Source: a virus
IMG/VR virus record: IMGVR_UViG_3300037572_000374
Location: 1-64,000 of that record
DNA length: 64,000 bases
Reading direction: 5' to 3' (one strand)
Position numbers and translations under genes: made by a program. Positions 32,269 through 42,313 of this stretch are shown here, piece by piece. Each line of letters starts with the position of its first letter. The stretch's first letter is position 1. The notes under the pieces are model-generated. The model did not search any database and was not told the DNA's origin. It saw nothing but the letters and a program-made list of their open reading frames with translations.

Positions 32269-32290
32269 AGATCCGATTAAAACCGGATCT
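32269..32290 (+). other. Intergenic hairpin before the major capsid gene
   Basis: AGATCCG-ATTAAAAC-CGGATCT. Ends 65 nt before the ATG, farther than most of this set. Confidence 0.5.
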
Positions 32291-32355
32291 CCTGATCCAA
32301 AATAAACAATCGAGTAAAAGATTACTCAAAAATTTAATATTAAAAATAAAATAAA

Positions 32356-33342
32356 ATGGCATTTAACGTAGGACAAGCTCCAGCAGGAGTATTAGCAAAA
32401 GCATTAACTGGAAACATTTTCGTTGAGCAAAGTTTAGCTTACATGAACGAAGGAGACAAAGATGGATACAATGCTTACAAGCATGACATCAAGAACGTAT
32501 TGAGATCAAGAAGCGACAATCCAGCTTCAGTGGTAGCAAATACTTCTAAAAAACAAAACTATAAGAGAAGTTTGGCAGTAGTTGAGTCTTTTGAGACTTT
32601 CGACCCATCTGACTACTATACTCATTGGAAAGATTACCAACCAGCTGGAGAGTTTCAGTGGGAGGAATTACCAGTAGAAGTAAAGAATGTTCTTGAAGAA
32701 TTATTCTTAGGAAACGCTGCTGAAGCAGTAGAAGATGAATTAACTAACGGAACTTCAGGTTTAGTTGGTGGACTTATCGCTCAGTTAGAGTCTAGCTCAT
32801 TAACATCTTTAGATGGTGCTGAAGCAACTCCAACTCAAAACGTAGATAACACTGCTATCGCTTTTAGAGCATCTGCAGGTTTAGCTGGAGACAGCGAAGG
32901 AGTAGCACTTACAACTTCTAACATCTTCCAAACTTTAGAGAAATTGATCAAGAATCAAACTAAAGCAATGAGAAAAAGAGCTGGTAGAAAATTCATGGTA
33001 TCTCACGGTACTGCTGACTTACTTAGAGAAGCTCAGAGATTAGAATTAAACTTCAAAGGAGTTGATACTACAGAAGAAGGAATCATGAGATATGCAGGTT
33101 ACGATATTATCGAAAACCCAAGTTTCCCAGATGATACTATCTTATTCTGTTCAATGACTGGAGATATGAAAACTGATGCTATCCAATTAGGTACATCTAT
33201 GTCTTCTGACTTCAACAACTTAGAAGTAAACAGAGTTTCTCCATTCGGAAGAACTTATGGAATGCTTTTAACTTTTGCTATCGATATTTTCGTAGTAAGA
33301 CCAGAAGAAGTATGTTTCTATACTACTGCAACTATAGCTTAA
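32356..33342 (+). CDS. Major capsid protein (HK97 fold)
   Basis: 328 aa following the protease-scaffold gene. The pattern of the E-loop/P-domain region and C-terminal VSPFGRTYGMLLTFAIDIFV is typical of HK97-like capsid proteins. GC3 choice (AAC, TTC, ATC) is higher than in neighbours, as expected for a highly expressed gene. Confidence 0.82.
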   Translation: MAFNVGQAPAGVLAKALTGNIFVEQSLAYMNEGDKDGYNAYKHDIKNVLRSRSDNPASVVANTSKKQNYKRSLAVVESFETFDPSDYYTHWKDYQPAGEFQWEELPVEVKNVLEELFLGNAAEAVEDELTNGTSGLVGGLIAQLESSSLTSLDGAEATPTQNVDNTAIAFRASAGLAGDSEGVALTTSNIFQTLEKLIKNQTKAMRKRAGRKFMVSHGTADLLREAQRLELNFKGVDTTEEGIMRYAGYDIIENPSFPDDTILFCSMTGDMKTDAIQLGTSMSSDFNNLEVNRVSPFGRTYGMLLTFAIDIFVVRPEEVCFYTTATIA

Positions 33343-33382
33343 TTTTAATCAATTAGACTAAGTAATTTAATAATAAATATGG

Positions 33383-33408
33383 ATCCCTATTCTTCATTGA
33401 GTAGGGAT
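33383..33408 (+). other. Intergenic hairpin before the tail-tube gene
   Basis: ATCCCTA/TAGGGAT 7-bp stem with 12-nt loop; ends 32 nt before the ATG at 33441. No T run. Confidence 0.6.
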
Positions 33409-33440
33409 ATCATATAATCTAATTTTAAAAATTAACAATT

Positions 33441-34010
33441 ATGGCAATATGTGATGGATTAATCGCAGCTGGTATCGCAAGAGATTGTGATACAGTAAAT
33501 GCTGCAGTTGGTGTAGACAAGGATTTAATCTTGGTAAACTATGATGATTTCGATAAGACTTTATCATTGGCTACAAGAGAAGCTGACGACACTAACAACA
33601 ATATAGGAGGATTATCAAACATCGAATTAAAACTAGATACAGTACAATATGTATTCGCTGGTACTGATTATTCAGTAATTCCAAACATTACTTCAGAAGT
33701 GAAGGATGATGGAGATTCAATGTTTGTACACTCAATAGCTTTTACTGTTTACAGTAAGGCAGCTGCTGATAGAAAAACTCTTGAAGCTTTAGCTGGAGCT
33801 AGAGTAATAGCAATCGCTGTAGACCGTTCAACTGGTTTATACGAACTTTTTGGTGCAGACCAAGGATTGAAATTAAGTGGACTTGAAAGAGCTTACACTG
33901 GTTCTCAATCTTCAAACTTTTACACAGTAACAATAGCTACTCCAGACATCGCGGTTATTCGTGAGTCTAGTATGGGAGAATTAGCTGTAGGAATTAACAC
34001 TGCAGTATAA
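33441..34010 (+). CDS. Major tail tube protein
   Basis: 189 aa, beta-rich, with optimised codons like the capsid gene. Position right after the capsid gene and followed by a strong terminator, as for an abundant virion protein. The fold is inferred from size and pattern. Confidence 0.6.
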   Translation: MAICDGLIAAGIARDCDTVNAAVGVDKDLILVNYDDFDKTLSLATREADDTNNNIGGLSNIELKLDTVQYVFAGTDYSVIPNITSEVKDDGDSMFVHSIAFTVYSKAAADRKTLEALAGARVIAIAVDRSTGLYELFGADQGLKLSGLERAYTGSQSSNFYTVTIATPDIAVIRESSMGELAVGINTAV

Positions 34011-34033
34011 TTACAGCTTAACAATAGTATTTG

Positions 34034-34068
34034 AAAAAAGCATAGGTTTACCTCTATGCTTTTTTTTA
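34034..34068 (+). terminator. Strong terminator after the tail-tube gene
   Basis: AAAAAGCATAG/CTATGCTTTTT with eight T. Confidence 0.92.
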
Positions 34069-34182
34069 ATATTACAACTAAAACTTATTTTTAAGAGCTC
34101 TAATGCACTTAAAAAACTTTATCGATACAATACCTCGATATACACTTAACCTAGCTTAGGGCTTATTAGAATCGCAATCTAA

Positions 34183-34220
34183 AGGTTATCTAAAGAACAA
34201 CACACATAAAACAATAACCT
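34183..34220 (+). other. Intergenic stem before the fibre gene at 34239
   Basis: AGGTTAT/ATAACCT 7-bp stem with a 24-nt A/C-rich loop, ending 18 nt before the ATG. The rest of 34069-34182 is A/T-rich with no promoter of the TATCTTT type. Confidence 0.45.
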
Positions 34221-34238
34221 CTCAAACAGCAATACAAG

Positions 34239-35372
34239 ATGAGTAATAAGGTACAGAAAATAAAAAATCTTCGCACGTTGAAGGCTTTAAGAGGTCAATC
34301 TCTAACAATTGATTTAGGAAAAGCATTCACTGGAACATTGACGGCTTGGATGAAAAGAAAGCCAACTGACTCCACATACAGATCCTTTACGATTGTAGAT
34401 GGAAGATATTTATTTCTTCCAAAAGAAAAGGCACAAGATTTATCAGCTACTGATTTGGTAGAGGGTAAGTGGTACTTTGACGTTAGACAACTTCCAGTTG
34501 GAAGTACAGATCCTAACGACGAAGAAATAATTTATACTGGAACAATTGATTTCAGTAATCAAATTACAGATTCCAGTGGAATAGAAGTAGCTACAACTCC
34601 AGAAGTAGAAAGTGGAATGATAAATCTATCAAACACTTCCTCTGTATATGGAACAGTAGGGCAAGTAGTAAAAGCAAAAGAATTAATAAAAGATATTGCT
34701 GAAGTAAAAACAATTAAGGCAATGAGGGGAACCTCTTTGTCAATTGATTTAGGAAAAGATTGGAGTGGATATAAGTTAGAAGCATGGATGAAGAAGGATC
34801 CAAATTCAGCTACCTACAGATCTTTTACAATAGTAGATGATAGATTTTTATTCTTACCAAAAGAAAAAACTCAAGATTATCATAATGCTGATACTGGAGT
34901 TCTTTTAGAGGACATTCAAGGCAAGTGGCATTTTGATGTAAGAGCAGTTCCAGATGCAGCAGTAAATGCTGATGATGAGCAAATTGTATTAAGAGGCGTA
35001 ATATACTTCGAAGAAAATATTACAGACTCAGTAGGAGTTGAGTTGGTATATGATCCAACGAACACAAACTTATTTATCGATAATGCAGATACACCATTGT
35101 CGTACAATGGAGATGCAGGTAAGTTTCTTGTAGTAAACTCTACAGAGACTGCTATAGAATTTGCTACAATAGTACAAGATAAACATTATACACACGACCA
35201 AGGTATACCTAGTCAAGTGTGGACTATAAATCATGGGTTAAATAAATACCCAACAGCAGTAGCTGTAGATACGGCAAAAAGCGTAGTTGTGGGTATGATT
35301 GACTACATAGACTTAAACAATATAACAATAACATTTAATGCTTCTTTTAGTGGAGAGACTTACTTAAACTAA
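34239..35372 (+). CDS. Tail fibre or baseplate protein with duplicated domain
   Basis: 377 aa. Two tandem copies of an approximately 110-residue beta domain: LKALRGQSLTIDLGKAFTG... and IKAMRGTSLSIDLGKDWSG..., each with AWMK...P....YRSFTIVD and FLPKEK. The C-terminal THDQGIPSQVWTINHGLNKY is a fibre-type ending found in many phage fibres. Confidence 0.65.
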   Translation: MSNKVQKIKNLRTLKALRGQSLTIDLGKAFTGTLTAWMKRKPTDSTYRSFTIVDGRYLFLPKEKAQDLSATDLVEGKWYFDVRQLPVGSTDPNDEEIIYTGTIDFSNQITDSSGIEVATTPEVESGMINLSNTSSVYGTVGQVVKAKELIKDIAEVKTIKAMRGTSLSIDLGKDWSGYKLEAWMKKDPNSATYRSFTIVDDRFLFLPKEKTQDYHNADTGVLLEDIQGKWHFDVRAVPDAAVNADDEQIVLRGVIYFEENITDSVGVELVYDPTNTNLFIDNADTPLSYNGDAGKFLVVNSTETAIEFATIVQDKHYTHDQGIPSQVWTINHGLNKYPTAVAVDTAKSVVVGMIDYIDLNNITITFNASFSGETYLN

Positions 35373-35391
35373 TAAAATAAAATAAATAATT

Positions 35392-37305
35392 ATGGCAGTA
35401 ATAAAACACTTAGTAGATTTAGATTTATCAAAAAATCAATTACTAAACGCAGTTATTCAAAACTTAGCTGTAGCTCCAACTTCACCAAACGTAGGTCAAG
35501 TTTATTATGATACCGTAGATGATACAGTATACACATGGAATGGCTCTAGTTGGTTAGACTTAGGAAATCAAGGAACTGGTGGTACAGATTTATCTTACAC
35601 TCCAGCAACGAACCAAGGTACAGTAAATAATACCACAGGAACGAATGCAACTATTCCATTAGCAGATGGAACTAATGCTGGTCTTATGACTGCGTCAGAA
35701 AAAACAATAGTTGGAAATCAAAGTGGAACAAACACAGGAGATAATGCAACTAACTCACAGTATAGTGGATTAGTAAGTAACGTTTCTACAAATTTAAGTG
35801 AAGGAACAACTACAACTACAACTGTAGATGTAAACTCTTCTGATGGTACAAATGCAACTTTGGCTGCAGCATCTACAAGTAGAGCAGGTGTAATGTCATC
35901 AGCTAAATTTGATGAAGTAGAAGCAAACACAACTGCAATAGCAGGATTGGATACAAACACAGTAACTAACATTACTATTGTAGAAGCTCCAACTAATGTG
36001 TCTGTTCAATCTTCGGATGGTTCAAATGATACAATAGCCGCAGCAAATACAACAAATGCTGGGGTTATGACCAAAGCTATGTTTGATGAGCATACGGCAA
36101 ACAACAACAAAGTAAGTGATATCAATCATAACGTTAGTACTAACTTAGGAATAACTAAGAGTGCAACTACAAACATAATCACTTCAAGTGATGGTACGGA
36201 TGCAACTATAACTGCAGCTACTACATCGAATGCTGGTCTTATGACTAAAGCAATCTTTGACGAGCATACTGCAAACAACGCCAAAGTGTCTAACGTAGAC
36301 GAAACATTAACTTCATTGGGTCTCAGTGCAAACATTCTTACATATACTGATGAGGATGGTACAGAAACTGACTTAGATTTATCTCTTTATTTAGATGACT
36401 CTAACTTAGCTAGATTAACTAGTGGTTCTTTAAATAGTACAACTGGATTAGCAACTTTCACAAGAGATGATGCTTCTACTTTTACTATTGATATGTCTGC
36501 ATTCTTAGATGCAATCACATTAAATAATACATTGACTTCAACTTCTACTACGGAAGGTTTAACTGCAGCTCAAGGTAAGGCTTTAAAAGACTTAATTGAC
36601 ACTATCAATACTAACAATACAGGAACTAACACTGGTGACCAAGATTTAAGTGGACTTTTACTTAATACTTCAGATACCCTTACGGGAAATCTATTAGTTG
36701 ATGGTGAAGTACATATTGGTACTGCAGATAACTTTATTAAAGTAGATAGTGGTACTGACCAATTACTCATTAATGCTGATAGTGGTATTAAGATAGAGAG
36801 TGATGATGGAGTTAGCTTATCTATAACAGATGTTGTAGAAATAGCGGGTACTGGTGGAATTTCTGATGGAACTAATAGTTTTGGCTTTCCAGCTTCAAGT
36901 GGTACAATAGCTTTAACAAGTGACTTTAGTGGAACTAACACTGGTGATGAAACTAGTGCCTCTCTTACGAATGAAGGTATAGCATTCTTAGCTTCTCAAG
37001 CAGAAGTTAATGCTGGAACAAATACAACTAAAATTGTAACTCCAAGTAGATTAAGAAGTACTTTAGGAATTACAGCTACACTTTCAACTACACTTACATA
37101 TAGTGAATTGATAGGAGATGGTAGTGCTACTTCAATAGTAGTTACTCATGGTATAGGAAACCAATTCGTACAAGCGCAAGTGTATGAGGTTGCAGGAATG
37201 GATAAGGTAGAGTGTGAAATAGAATTAACTTCTACTACAACTACAACTTTCAAATTCAATGTAGCTCCAGCATCTAATGCCTTAAGGGTAGTAATAATAG
37301 GATAA
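35392..37305 (+). CDS. Tail fibre with internal repeats
   Basis: 637 aa. N-terminal attachment-like segment ([20 protein letters not shown]). Residues about 120-310 repeat a roughly 60-residue unit containing SSDG(T/S)(N/D)(A/D)TI and NAG(V/L)MTKA(M/I)FDEH. C-terminus ends in a TH-type fibre domain ([15 protein letters not shown]). Thr/Ser/Asn-rich, as fibres are. Confidence 0.75.
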   Translation: MAVIKHLVDLDLSKNQLLNAVIQNLAVAPTSPNVGQVYYDTVDDTVYTWNGSSWLDLGNQGTGGTDLSYTPATNQGTVNNTTGTNATIPLADGTNAGLMTASEKTIVGNQSGTNTGDNATNSQYSGLVSNVSTNLSEGTTTTTTVDVNSSDGTNATLAAASTSRAGVMSSAKFDEVEANTTAIAGLDTNTVTNITIVEAPTNVSVQSSDGSNDTIAAANTTNAGVMTKAMFDEHTANNNKVSDINHNVSTNLGITKSATTNIITSSDGTDATITAATTSNAGLMTKAIFDEHTANNAKVSNVDETLTSLGLSANILTYTDEDGTETDLDLSLYLDDSNLARLTSGSLNSTTGLATFTRDDASTFTIDMSAFLDAITLNNTLTSTSTTEGLTAAQGKALKDLIDTINTNNTGTNTGDQDLSGLLLNTSDTLTGNLLVDGEVHIGTADNFIKVDSGTDQLLINADSGIKIESDDGVSLSITDVVEIAGTGGISDGTNSFGFPASSGTIALTSDFSGTNTGDETSASLTNEGIAFLASQAEVNAGTNTTKIVTPSRLRSTLGITATLSTTLTYSELIGDGSATSIVVTHGIGNQFVQAQVYEVAGMDKVECEIELTSTTTTTFKFNVAPASNALRVVIIG

Positions 37306-37343
37306 GAAAATAAATCATATTATTATTTAAACAATAAGAAATT

Positions 37344-37375
37344 AATAGGGGTGACTTTGGTCGCTCCTATTTTTT
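37344..37375 (+). terminator. Terminator between fibre genes
   Basis: AATAGGGGTGAC/GTCGCTCCTATT stem with two G.U pairs followed by six T. It also ends 28 nt before the next ATG (37399), the same spacing as the other pre-start hairpins. Confidence 0.85.
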
Positions 37376-37398
37376 ACAAAATAAAAAATAAAAATAAT

Positions 37399-40050
37399 AT
37401 GGCGAATAAAAAAATATTAACAGATTTAAATATTGGTGGTGACGTTCAAGCTAATTCATTTGTTAAAGATGATGGAATAAGTTCTCAATTCTTAAAAGCA
37501 GATGGTAGTGTAGATTCAACAAGTTATTCTACTTTCGATGGTGCTTACTCTAGTTTAACGGGAGCGCCAAGTATCCCAACAAACACTAGTTTTGTAGATT
37601 TAACCACTGCTCAAACAATAGCGGGAAATAAGACTTTTACGGACGATATATATTTTGATGTTTCAGACAACTCTATTGGAACAAATGCTGAGGACCTTTT
37701 ACATTTCAATGGTGATAGTGGAATTAGATTCGATACTGGTGATGGAATTTCTTTAGAGATGACGGATGCAGTAGTTTTTGGTGGTGCACCAGCAATGTCT
37801 ATTGGTAATGGAAATCTAGCTTTTGGAAATCTTAATGCAGATAGAACCTTTACTTTCCCAGACGCAAGTGGAACTATAGCTTTAACAAGTAACATTCCAA
37901 CAGATTTTGTATCAGGAAGTAATGGTGGAACTTTTGAGGATAATGTTACTTTTGAAGGTGATGTTAGATTGCATGAAGGTAGTAAAGTTATATTTGATAA
38001 CGATGGTGATTCTTTTGCTAATATATTTTACGATGTAGATGGTACTGGTAAAATGATTTACAACTCAGTAGATGAACACCACTTTAAAAATGGTGATGAT
38101 GGTCAATATGATAATGTTAAAGCAAATTCATTTGTTAAAGATGGTGGAACAAGTTCTCAATTCTTAAAAGCAGATGGAACTACGGATTCAAATACATACC
38201 TTACATCTAGTTCAACTCAAAGTAAATACTTAAGAAGTGATGCTGATGATACAACTACTGGTAGTATAACTGCTAAGAGATTTTATGTAGCTAATAATGA
38301 AAGTGCTAATAACTGGGGACTACAACTTAGAAATAATGCAGGTACAGCAGATAGTGGAATATATTTTAATGGTGATAGTTCAGAGCTTTATTTAAGAGAT
38401 AGCTCTAATGCTATTGGCGCAAGAATTAGAAGTAATTCTACTAGTTATTTCAATGGCGGTAACGTTGGTATAGGAACAGATAGCCCTAGCGAGAAGTTAG
38501 AAGTAGATGGAAATATAAAATTAACAGGAAGCCTTAATGTAGGCGGGGATATTTATCCAAACGATGAGTCTGGTAATTTATCTATTTATGGTGGTAATGA
38601 CAATACTAATGATGCTCAAATATTATTACATGGAAATAGTAATCTTTGGGGTTCTTTGGAATTCAACTATGGTTATGATGCTGTAAATAGCTTCTTAAAG
38701 GTTAGCCAAGGTGCTACTGAACACTTACGTGTAACGAATGGTGGTAAAGTAGGTATAGGGACAGATAGCCCATCGTCACAGTTTGATGTGATAGGTGGTA
38801 ATGATTATGAAACTATGTCTTTAGGTAAAAGTTTAACGGACAATGGAGTAAAGAGGTCTGGTATATCATTTAAACATTACGATACAGATGAACAAAATGT
38901 AGCTATGATTAATAGTTATATAGATTCTGGAATAAGTTATGTTTCTATTGGTGGTAGTGCCGCAGCTTTAAACTCTGTTGAGGTTGTTAGATTTTACACA
39001 TCCTCTAACACGACTACTCTTAGTGGTACTGAGAGGATGAGAATTCAAAACAATGGTAGAGTAGGTATTGGTACAAATGCACCAACTCAAATGCTTCATG
39101 TAGATGGAAACATTCTAGCTAATGAAGATGTGTTTTGTGATAATGTAGGAGTTGGTTCAACTGACGTAACATCCAATTTTAATTCATTTACAGTAGTTAA
39201 ATTGAAAAGTGCTGGTAACAATGAGTTGATATTAGACCATACTGATGGTGGTGCTGGTTCCGACCTTGGATTAATTTCATTTGAAAGGAATGGAGACCAT
39301 TTGGCTCACATAAGAGCAGCTCATCAAACAGCTACAGATGATGCTTTAATATCTTTTCACACTCAATCAACTGGTGGAAGTTTTAGTAACGCAGCTTCTA
39401 ATGAGAGGATGAGAATTGATTCTACTGGAAACGTTGGAATAGGGGAAGATGACCCTTCATTTAAACTAGATATAGTTAGTGGGTCTAACAATGGTATTAA
39501 GATTTCTCAACAATCTAGTACAAACACTTGGAATGGTTTAGGAATGTTGAGCTATGTTTCTGAGGCGCAGGCAAATGCCTTGGCAGATTCTAGTTATATA
39601 TTTACAACAAACCCAAGTTCACAAACAGAAACAGCATTTTCTAAATTTGGTGGATTAGTTATTCAAGGAAGAGACGATGGAAACTCTAGTTTTGCTATTA
39701 GATTAGGAAGTGGAAGTGGACACTCTACACGTATGTTTATGAGCGCAACTGGTGTTACAACCTTTAGTAATACAGTTACTGCAACAAACTTTATATTATC
39801 TTCGGATAGTAGACTTAAGGAAAATGTTGAAAAGGTTGACAACAAATCTATTGACGTAGATTGGAAGACTTTTGAAATGAAATCTGACAAGGGTCAAAAG
39901 AGATATGGAGTAATAGCTCAAGAGTTAGAAGAGGCTCATCCAGAGTTTGTGAGAACAGATGATGAAGGAATGAAGTCTGTAGCTTATATAGACTTACTAA
40001 TTGCTAAGATAGCTGAATTAGAAGCTAGATTAAAAAAAGCTGGTATATAA
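37399..40050 (+). CDS. Tail fibre/spike with S74 intramolecular chaperone
   Basis: 883 aa; start at 37399, because an upstream ATG lies within the terminator. Repeated FVKDGG.SSQFLKADG units and many (S/N)VGIGT..P...L.VDG motifs form a long beta fibre. The last 83 residues are a peptidase S74 domain: SSDSRLKENVEKV, RYGVIAQELE, and a coiled-coil end. The domain trimerises the fibre and cleaves itself off at the Ser of the SDSRLKEN motif (Ser-Lys dyad). Confidence 0.9.
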   Translation: MANKKILTDLNIGGDVQANSFVKDDGISSQFLKADGSVDSTSYSTFDGAYSSLTGAPSIPTNTSFVDLTTAQTIAGNKTFTDDIYFDVSDNSIGTNAEDLLHFNGDSGIRFDTGDGISLEMTDAVVFGGAPAMSIGNGNLAFGNLNADRTFTFPDASGTIALTSNIPTDFVSGSNGGTFEDNVTFEGDVRLHEGSKVIFDNDGDSFANIFYDVDGTGKMIYNSVDEHHFKNGDDGQYDNVKANSFVKDGGTSSQFLKADGTTDSNTYLTSSSTQSKYLRSDADDTTTGSITAKRFYVANNESANNWGLQLRNNAGTADSGIYFNGDSSELYLRDSSNAIGARIRSNSTSYFNGGNVGIGTDSPSEKLEVDGNIKLTGSLNVGGDIYPNDESGNLSIYGGNDNTNDAQILLHGNSNLWGSLEFNYGYDAVNSFLKVSQGATEHLRVTNGGKVGIGTDSPSSQFDVIGGNDYETMSLGKSLTDNGVKRSGISFKHYDTDEQNVAMINSYIDSGISYVSIGGSAAALNSVEVVRFYTSSNTTTLSGTERMRIQNNGRVGIGTNAPTQMLHVDGNILANEDVFCDNVGVGSTDVTSNFNSFTVVKLKSAGNNELILDHTDGGAGSDLGLISFERNGDHLAHIRAAHQTATDDALISFHTQSTGGSFSNAASNERMRIDSTGNVGIGEDDPSFKLDIVSGSNNGIKISQQSSTNTWNGLGMLSYVSEAQANALADSSYIFTTNPSSQTETAFSKFGGLVIQGRDDGNSSFAIRLGSGSGHSTRMFMSATGVTTFSNTVTATNFILSSDSRLKENVEKVDNKSIDVDWKTFEMKSDKGQKRYGVIAQELEEAHPEFVRTDDEGMKSVAYIDLLIAKIAELEARLKKAGI

Positions 40051-40592
40051 TGGCAGTACCAGATACAACTACTTTTTCACTACAAGACGTAGTGAGTGAG
40101 ATTAATCCAACGACGGATGATTTGTTAGATTGTGTTTCAGATGCATCTTCTGGAAGCTATGATGGAACGTATTATACTAATCCAGCAACTAGCTTATTAG
40201 AATTTAGAAATTATGGAGCAAGTGCTGCGACAATAGTGGTAGCTGTTTCTGGAAATAATTTCTTAGTAAATGGAGCTACGGCTTTTCAAGGATTTCAAAT
40301 AGAGTTTGAGTTTGTAAGTCAAACAGACAATCTTGATTTTGGTGGTACACCAGCAGTAGTAAAGAAGGGTGGAAGTACCGTTTCCGTAGGAGCTACCGAT
40401 ACTATAAACACAGTTGGTGGTCCAGGCAATTTGTGGAATGCTGACCCTGGAGCTGGTAGTCCATTTACCGTTACTTTACCTCTTGGTGGTCAATCTACAA
40501 TAGTTTGGGGAGTTAAAATTAATTCAACAACAGTAGACACTTTTCCAACTGGACAAGTAACTATGACAAGAGTGTATCAAGGTATAGATTAA
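40050..40592 (+). CDS. Fibre-associated or adhesin-like protein
   Basis: 180 aa, ATG overlapping the previous stop (TAATG). The N-terminal 55 residues look like a short attachment domain, the remainder is a Gly/Thr/Val-rich beta sandwich. Probably a tail-tip or fibre-tip protein, by position. Confidence 0.6.
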   Translation: MAVPDTTTFSLQDVVSEINPTTDDLLDCVSDASSGSYDGTYYTNPATSLLEFRNYGASAATIVVAVSGNNFLVNGATAFQGFQIEFEFVSQTDNLDFGGTPAVVKKGGSTVSVGATDTINTVGGPGNLWNADPGAGSPFTVTLPLGGQSTIVWGVKINSTTVDTFPTGQVTMTRVYQGID

Positions 40593-40621
40593 CAAACAAC
40601 AAAAAATAATAAATCTATATA

Positions 40622-40645
40622 ACTCCTCTCTTAATTGAGGGGAGT
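40622..40645 (+). other. Intergenic hairpin before the gene at 40685
   Basis: ACTCCTCTC-TTAATT-GAGGGGAGT, extended by TATATA on both sides. No T run; ends about 39 nt before the ATG. Confidence 0.6.
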
Positions 40646-40684
40646 ATATATAATGACAAGCCGATAACAACTAACAATACAACA

Positions 40685-41374
40685 ATGAACGAGAAAAGCA
40701 TATTTTCCATTTTGGAAACAATTGAAAATCCTTATTTAATTACATTGATCTTTCTCATCATCTCGCTTGCGGTGATATATAAAGAAGCAATTATTAAGAA
40801 TGTAATAGGTAAGTTTTTCAAAAAGAAAAAACCAGTACAAAAGATTCAAGATCTACTTCTGCATGATGTATTTGCTACATTAGAAAGAGCTACACATGAA
40901 GTTAAGATAATGAAATTTTATACGAACAAAAAGTACGACAAAGTTAAGTCTAAGATGTGTTATGATTTTACAAAAAGCAAATCAAGGACTTGTGCTATGC
41001 ATATGAAAAATCTTGCAAGATATCCTAAAATGGAGACAATGTCTAATGCAGAGTTGAAAAACTTTATTATAGATGCTCAAAACAAGATGCATAAGGATTA
41101 TGTAGATAACACCAGAAATCTTTGGTTAGCGAAAGGAATATTGGAAGAAGATGTTGATCATGTGATACATCTATTTGAGACATTTAGATACGATGTAGTA
41201 AACTCTTTTGAACATAGAATAGAATCTATCTTTGGAAGTAGTTTTCATTCAACAAATTTTGACAAGACTTTAGCTGTTTTTAATATGTGGGCAATGGGAA
41301 TAGATTTACTACCTAGAGATATGCAAATAACTTTTGAAGGATTAAATGGTAAATTTAAGAACATCAAGTACTGA
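40685..41374 (+). CDS. Membrane-anchored lysis-region protein
   Basis: 229 aa with one N-terminal transmembrane segment (YLITLIFLIISLAVIY) followed by a basic patch (FFKKKKP) and a long helical cytoplasmic or periplasmic domain. It directly precedes the endolysin gene, so a holin-accessory or spanin-like role is possible. No family recognised. Confidence 0.6.
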   Translation: MNEKSIFSILETIENPYLITLIFLIISLAVIYKEAIIKNVIGKFFKKKKPVQKIQDLLLHDVFATLERATHEVKIMKFYTNKKYDKVKSKMCYDFTKSKSRTCAMHMKNLARYPKMETMSNAELKNFIIDAQNKMHKDYVDNTRNLWLAKGILEEDVDHVIHLFETFRYDVVNSFEHRIESIFGSSFHSTNFDKTLAVFNMWAMGIDLLPRDMQITFEGLNGKFKNIKY

Positions 41375-41394
41375 TTAACTAAAAACAAAAAATT

Positions 41395-41814
41395 ATGGAA
41401 TTCAAATTAAGTAGAAACTCAAAGAAGAATATTAAAGATATTGACAAACGATTAATCAAGTTAGTGAATAGAGTACTTAAAAAATCAGAAATTGATTTTG
41501 GCATACCAAGCAATGGAGGAATGAGAACTGCACAACAGCAGAACAACTTATTTCATCAAAGACCTAAGGTGACACAAATAGATGGATTTAAAAGAACCTC
41601 ATATCATCAAACGGGAAAGGCTTTTGATATATTTGTTTATGACGAACATGGTGCATGTTGGGATTGTAAAGAAAAATATGTTTCATTAAGTATTTTATTT
41701 AAGGAAGAATTTGCAATAATGCAAAACGAATGTATCTTTGAAGAAGAAGAAGAATTACAATGGGGTGGTGATTGGATTAGATTTAAGGATCTTCCACACT
41801 TCCAACTTGTTTAA
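41395..41814 (+). CDS. M15-family peptidase, probable endolysin
   Basis: 139 aa. The zinc-binding motif SYHQTGKAFD fits SxHxxGxAxD; a later Asp/Glu region and WGGDW...DLPHFQ fit the second and third zinc ligands of M15C (D-Ala-D-Ala carboxypeptidase/L-Ala-D-Glu endopeptidase) enzymes. It should cleave peptidoglycan cross-links at lysis. Last gene of the late block. Confidence 0.88.
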   Translation: MEFKLSRNSKKNIKDIDKRLIKLVNRVLKKSEIDFGIPSNGGMRTAQQQNNLFHQRPKVTQIDGFKRTSYHQTGKAFDIFVYDEHGACWDCKEKYVSLSILFKEEFAIMQNECIFEEEEELQWGGDWIRFKDLPHFQLV

Positions 41815-41838
41815 TACAAGTAAAATAAATAATAAATA

Positions 41839-41877
41839 AACTAGCAACTCAAGTACAAGAGCTGCTAGTTTTTTTTA
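41839..41877 (+). terminator. Terminator of the late block
   Basis: AACTAGCA.CTC/GAG.TGCTAGTT stem followed by eight T. Confidence 0.9.
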
Positions 41878-41904
41878 TTTTTTGTAAAAAATTTCGTTTT
41901 AATG

Positions 41905-41935
41905 TTGCTTCGTATATTTTAAAAGGAGTATCTTT
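41905..41935 (+). promoter_or_regulatory. Promoter for the gene at 41952
   Basis: TTGC 41905-41908, 20-nt spacer, TATCTTT 41929-41935. Confidence 0.8.
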
Positions 41936-41951
41936 ACCAAAAATTAATATT

Positions 41952-42107
41952 ATGAACATTATAGAATTAAAATTTGCAATTGAATTAACAAAGAAGATTG
42001 AGTCAAATGAAGTAACTTGTTTACAGGATGCTTTTGACTTTGGAAAAGGAAAGTCTTTGATCAATAGAAAATTTGTTAATCAAGTTTATACATTAAATCA
42101 AAAATAA
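41952..42107 (+). CDS. Small helical early protein
   Basis: 51 aa (ATG 41952). Amphipathic helices (IELKFAIELTKKIESNE). No family recognised. Confidence 0.6.
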   Translation: MNIIELKFAIELTKKIESNEVTCLQDAFDFGKGKSLINRKFVNQVYTLNQK

Positions 42108-42145
42108 ACACCTCTAAGAGGTTTAAATAATTAAAACGATATATT

Positions 42146-42313
42146 ATGATAGAAGTAGTTAAACATGCCTTAGGACTTTGTGGAGAGCATTATCATCCTA
42201 ACTTATGGACTCTTTTGATTGGAGGATTTGGAATAGGAACAACTATTAAGTTTGCAATATCATATTGTAGATGTAAAATAAAGAGTATCTTTAACGAAAA
42301 AAATGAACTGTAA
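42146..42313 (+). CDS. Small membrane protein
   Basis: 55 aa with one membrane segment (WTLLIGGFGIGTTIKFAI) followed by CRCK. Its end overlaps the HNH start by 11 nt. AGTATCTTTAA within its 3' end (42286-42292) may be an internal promoter for the HNH gene. Confidence 0.55.
   Translation: MIEVVKHALGLCGEHYHPNLWTLLIGGFGIGTTIKFAISYCRCKIKSIFNEKNEL

Noticed and set aside
42252-42292. Full TTGC/TATCTTT promoter before the HNH gene
   Set aside because: TTGC to TATCTTT spacing is 30 nt, outside the 18-20 seen elsewhere; only a weaker TTG at 42266 is in range, so it is noted but not called.
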